A stretch of 64,000 bases of DNA from Bacteroidales bacterium. GTDB lineage: Bacteria; Bacteroidota; Bacteroidia; Bacteroidales; Muribaculaceae. The notes under the pieces are model-generated. The model saw only the letters and a program-made list of their open reading frames with translations. It was not told the origin of the DNA and did no database searches. A program made the position numbers and the translations under genes. The stretch spans positions 1 to 64,000 of the forward strand of contig CAAFXO010000001.1 in assembly GCA_900766975.1 (NCBI GenBank), in the 5' to 3' direction. Shown here one piece after another: positions 61,764 to 64,000 of the stretch (positions are counted from its first letter, which is position 1; every line of letters begins with the position of its first letter).

Positions 61764-63955
61764 AACTGCTGATTGAAGAATACCAATACAACGTAGCCGA
61801 CGTTGAAAACGTGCTCGACGGACTTTTCACTCTACAAGATGTAGAGCAAAAAGTGTCGGTGAGCTATGTTGGGTATTATTACAATCCGAACGAAAAAGTT
61901 CGTGACGTGGTTTTCATTCTTCCAAAAGTGTTGCTCGACGAGCCACAAGGTCGTGATGCCGATGACCGAGGATATGTGTTTGGTAAATACCGCCCAAAAG
62001 ACCTTATCCACCTCGATGATGCAAAAATTGATGAACACGAGCGCAAATTCCTCTACGAATTTGCTGTGTGGATTCATCGTGCTATCGTGGTGTATAATGA
62101 CACTCACGCAAAAAACGAAATCGTTCTGCATCGCCAAATCGAAAACGAGGGCAAAGGTTCACACAAGAAAAAAAGCAACACGCTGCTCGATGTGATTCTT
62201 TCGCTTATACGTTTCAACAAAGAAAATCAGCAGTTCTTCACGTTTATACTGAAGAACCTGCACTCCGGCTTCAACAAGATTAATTGGGGCAAAACTATTG
62301 CACGCTCAACGGCAATAGTGCAGGACGATAGCCCCACTTATCTTAACCCGGTAAATAAGAAACGTCAGGTGAATTTCGACGAAGAACTAATCATCATATT
62401 CTTCTCGATATTGCAGTATGTTTCGGAGACATTTGGTTTCCGCTCAAATATAAACTTCGGATTCAAGCTCATCACCGGTGCCAAATTCCGCCGTTACCTC
62501 GACGGCTTCGGACGAACACGCCTACGTCAGATAAAATACAAATATTTCTCCGACAAGGCTGTCAGACTATGGGATTTGTGCTATGCTTTCTTTGATAAAG
62601 CATATAAAATCCGTGTCAATTCATCGCAAAGCGAATACTTGCTTGTTAAATCATTCCACATCGTATTCGAGGCTATGATTGACGAACTAATTGGCATACC
62701 GCACGAACAGCTTCCGGCAGGACTTGCCGACCAATACGACGGCAAAATCGTTGACCACTTCTATACTTACGATGGACTGCTCATTGACGATAAAGTCGAT
62801 GACGACATCTACTATATCGGTGACTCGAAGTATTACAAAATGGGTAATTCGCTCGGCACTGAATCCATTTACAAACAGCGTACCTACGCTCGCAATGTAA
62901 TTCAATGGAATCTCGATATTTGGCTTAATGGTAAAGCCAATATGGATAATCAGTTTGAGCGAATACAACTATTTGATGAAGTTACTGAGGGCTACAATAT
63001 TATCCCGAACTTCTTTATTTCTGCAACTATCGACAAAGAAACTTTGTCGTATGAGGACCGCACCGAACCGCACCCGAAACAGCCACCTGTGAGCCGTCAG
63101 TTTAAGAACCGACTTTATGATCGCGATACTCTATTGCTTTCACACTACGACGTAAACTTCTTGTTTGTGCTGTCGCTATACGCTCGCAATCGTGCCGCAG
63201 CCAAGAGTGCATGGCGTGAAAGCGTTAGAGCCAAATTCCGCACCGCTATTCAGCAGATGCTAAAAGAAAAATTTGACTTTTACGCACTTGCAGCCCACCC
63301 TGACGTTGATGCTTCAACATACTTCAAGGCTCATTTCCAAGATACGCTCGGAAAGACATTTCGACCTTACGAGAACCAAAACATTCTCTCTCTTGCACTC
63401 GACAAGTCGTTTCCGCAAGATAACAATAATCTTTTGGCGGCGCTCGCAGAAAATTTCTATGTCGTGCCGGTGGAACTCGGTGAAGACCCATCTTCAAGCC
63501 TCGAAGTGGAGCGAGAAGTTAAAGGCAGCATCGACAGCCCGAACGGAATGGGGAAATTCCTTTTTGGTGTTGTCAACAAGTATGCCGATGCTAAAGAGAA
63601 GAAGACTACTGCTGAATACGAATCTTTCCGTGAGCATCGTGCCACTTCATTAGTAATGCGTAATATGCCAGGGGGAGATATTACTAAGGTGAAATTCCTG
63701 ATTCCCATGCTCGACGGAGGTATTTCAGGATATTATGCGGTCGAAGGAATATCTTTCGGCTCTCGCAAACAAGATATTACAGATGAGAATGGGAACACAA
63801 TTCGTGTTTCTATGCCGTGCCTTAATATAAAATTAGGCGAATACAAGCCACTCGGAGATTATTCTGCCGAAGTGCCTAATTACCGCAATTGGAATGGTCA
63901 AATCCACACTTTCGAGGAAGTTATGAATTTGTATAAGCAAAACAGTAAGAAATAA
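61760..63955 (+). CDS. LlaJI-family/McrC-like restriction nuclease
   Basis: This 731-residue protein matches the LlaJI restriction endonuclease family. A PD-(D/E)XK core is visible in FYTYDGLLIDDKVDDDIYYI followed by GDSKYYKMGNSLGT (Asp, then Asp-x-Lys, residues about 335-362), the expected nuclease site. The N-terminal 200 residues would contact the GTPase ring. Beyond the core there are about 300 further residues (RDTLLLSHYDVNFLFVLSLY, FVVPVELGEDP-type region) that make this protein much longer than McrC. The ATGA overlap with the GTPase gene indicates coupled translation. Confidence 0.87.
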   Translation: MKLLIEEYQYNVADVENVLDGLFTLQDVEQKVSVSYVGYYYNPNEKVRDVVFILPKVLLDEPQGRDADDRGYVFGKYRPKDLIHLDDAKIDEHERKFLYEFAVWIHRAIVVYNDTHAKNEIVLHRQIENEGKGSHKKKSNTLLDVILSLIRFNKENQQFFTFILKNLHSGFNKINWGKTIARSTAIVQDDSPTYLNPVNKKRQVNFDEELIIIFFSILQYVSETFGFRSNINFGFKLITGAKFRRYLDGFGRTRLRQIKYKYFSDKAVRLWDLCYAFFDKAYKIRVNSSQSEYLLVKSFHIVFEAMIDELIGIPHEQLPAGLADQYDGKIVDHFYTYDGLLIDDKVDDDIYYIGDSKYYKMGNSLGTESIYKQRTYARNVIQWNLDIWLNGKANMDNQFERIQLFDEVTEGYNIIPNFFISATIDKETLSYEDRTEPHPKQPPVSRQFKNRLYDRDTLLLSHYDVNFLFVLSLYARNRAAAKSAWRESVRAKFRTAIQQMLKEKFDFYALAAHPDVDASTYFKAHFQDTLGKTFRPYENQNILSLALDKSFPQDNNNLLAALAENFYVVPVELGEDPSSSLEVEREVKGSIDSPNGMGKFLFGVVNKYADAKEKKTTAEYESFREHRATSLVMRNMPGGDITKVKFLIPMLDGGISGYYAVEGISFGSRKQDITDENGNTIRVSMPCLNIKLGEYKPLGDYSAEVPNYRNWNGQIHTFEEVMNLYKQNSKK

Positions 63956-63973
63956 ATTTTTAAATCTATAGTT

Positions 63974-64000
63974 ATGAATCCAAGAATACAGGTAAAACGA
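63974..64000 (+). CDS. Start of a further gene, cut by the window end
   Basis: An ATG 18 bases after the nuclease stop codon begins a frame of nine codons (MNPRIQVKR) open to the window end. The close spacing suggests the same operon. It could be the second methyltransferase expected for LlaJI systems or an accessory gene; nothing more can be read. Confidence 0.4.

Overview
The window looks like chromosomal DNA of a member of the phylum Bacteroidota, order Bacteroidales. The evidence is the recurring promoter pattern TTG, 19-20 bases, then TAnnTTTG; starts without clear Shine-Dalgarno sequences; Bacteroidetes-typical families (DUF4290, DUF4296, HU-like plus SPOR protein, DUF3332, DUF5053-like); a long type-2 IleRS; and a MurA with Asp at the fosfomycin-target Cys. 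A gut Muribaculaceae-like species is a plausible guess, but the sequence does not prove it.

Layout. 1-3.1 kb: a frameshifted PLP acyltransferase, a TetR regulator and RmuC. 3.2-8.3 kb: a minus-strand set of CobW-type metallochaperone, DHHW protein, MBOAT O-acyltransferase and SGNH hydrolase, which suggests polysaccharide O-acetylation. 8.4-8.8 kb: tRNA-Leu and two identical tRNA-Gly. 8.8-13 kb: HU/SPOR protein, TPR protein and DsbD. 13.3-18.3 kb: a compact operon (iorA, iorB, aminotransferase, acyl-CoA transferase) that reads as a fermentative route from aromatic amino acids to aryl-acetates. 18.6-26.2 kb: CDF transporter, Ddl, IleRS, LspA and a DUF4296 lipoprotein. 26.9-30.1 kb: an ECF sigma factor and GlnRS. 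30.2-36.9 kb, minus strand: PrmA, a small holin-X/YtxH envelope cluster, a DUF3332 lipoprotein, RecQ and RecJ. 37-41.7 kb: tRNA-Ala, a membrane-anchored Mur ligase with an alpha/beta hydrolase, and a GT4 glycosyltransferase in repeat-rich DNA. 42.3-46.8 kb: a GNAT enzyme between two palindromic elements, an XRE regulator and a secreted esterase. 46.9-55 kb: RarA, a HAD phosphatase, and an operon of FAD oxidoreductase, TsaB, DUF4290, MurA, RimM, a small acidic protein and an OmpA-like protein.

From 55.1 kb to the end the DNA is AT-richer and becomes a defence or mobile island. It holds a truncated Bro-N gene fused out of frame to a DUF4391-like remnant, an intact Bro-N/Fic protein, a papain/C39-like cysteine peptidase, DUF5053-type and other small orphan proteins, and a LlaJI-type restriction system (5-methylcytosine methyltransferase, B3-McrB GTPase, McrC-like LlaJI nuclease). 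The next gene is cut by the window end.

The strongest unexplained signals are in non-coding DNA. (1) A palindromic element with about 40-base terminal arms occurs twice complete, on either side of the GNAT gene, and three times as single arms. (2) Several families of interspersed hairpins and tandem repeats occupy the intergenic regions. One hairpin is embedded in frame in the GT4 gene and shows a compensatory stem change against its other copy. A heptamer array supplies the GT4 stop codon. (3) Base composition breaks sharply inside the restriction GTPase exactly at the domain boundary, which suggests cassette exchange of the specificity module.
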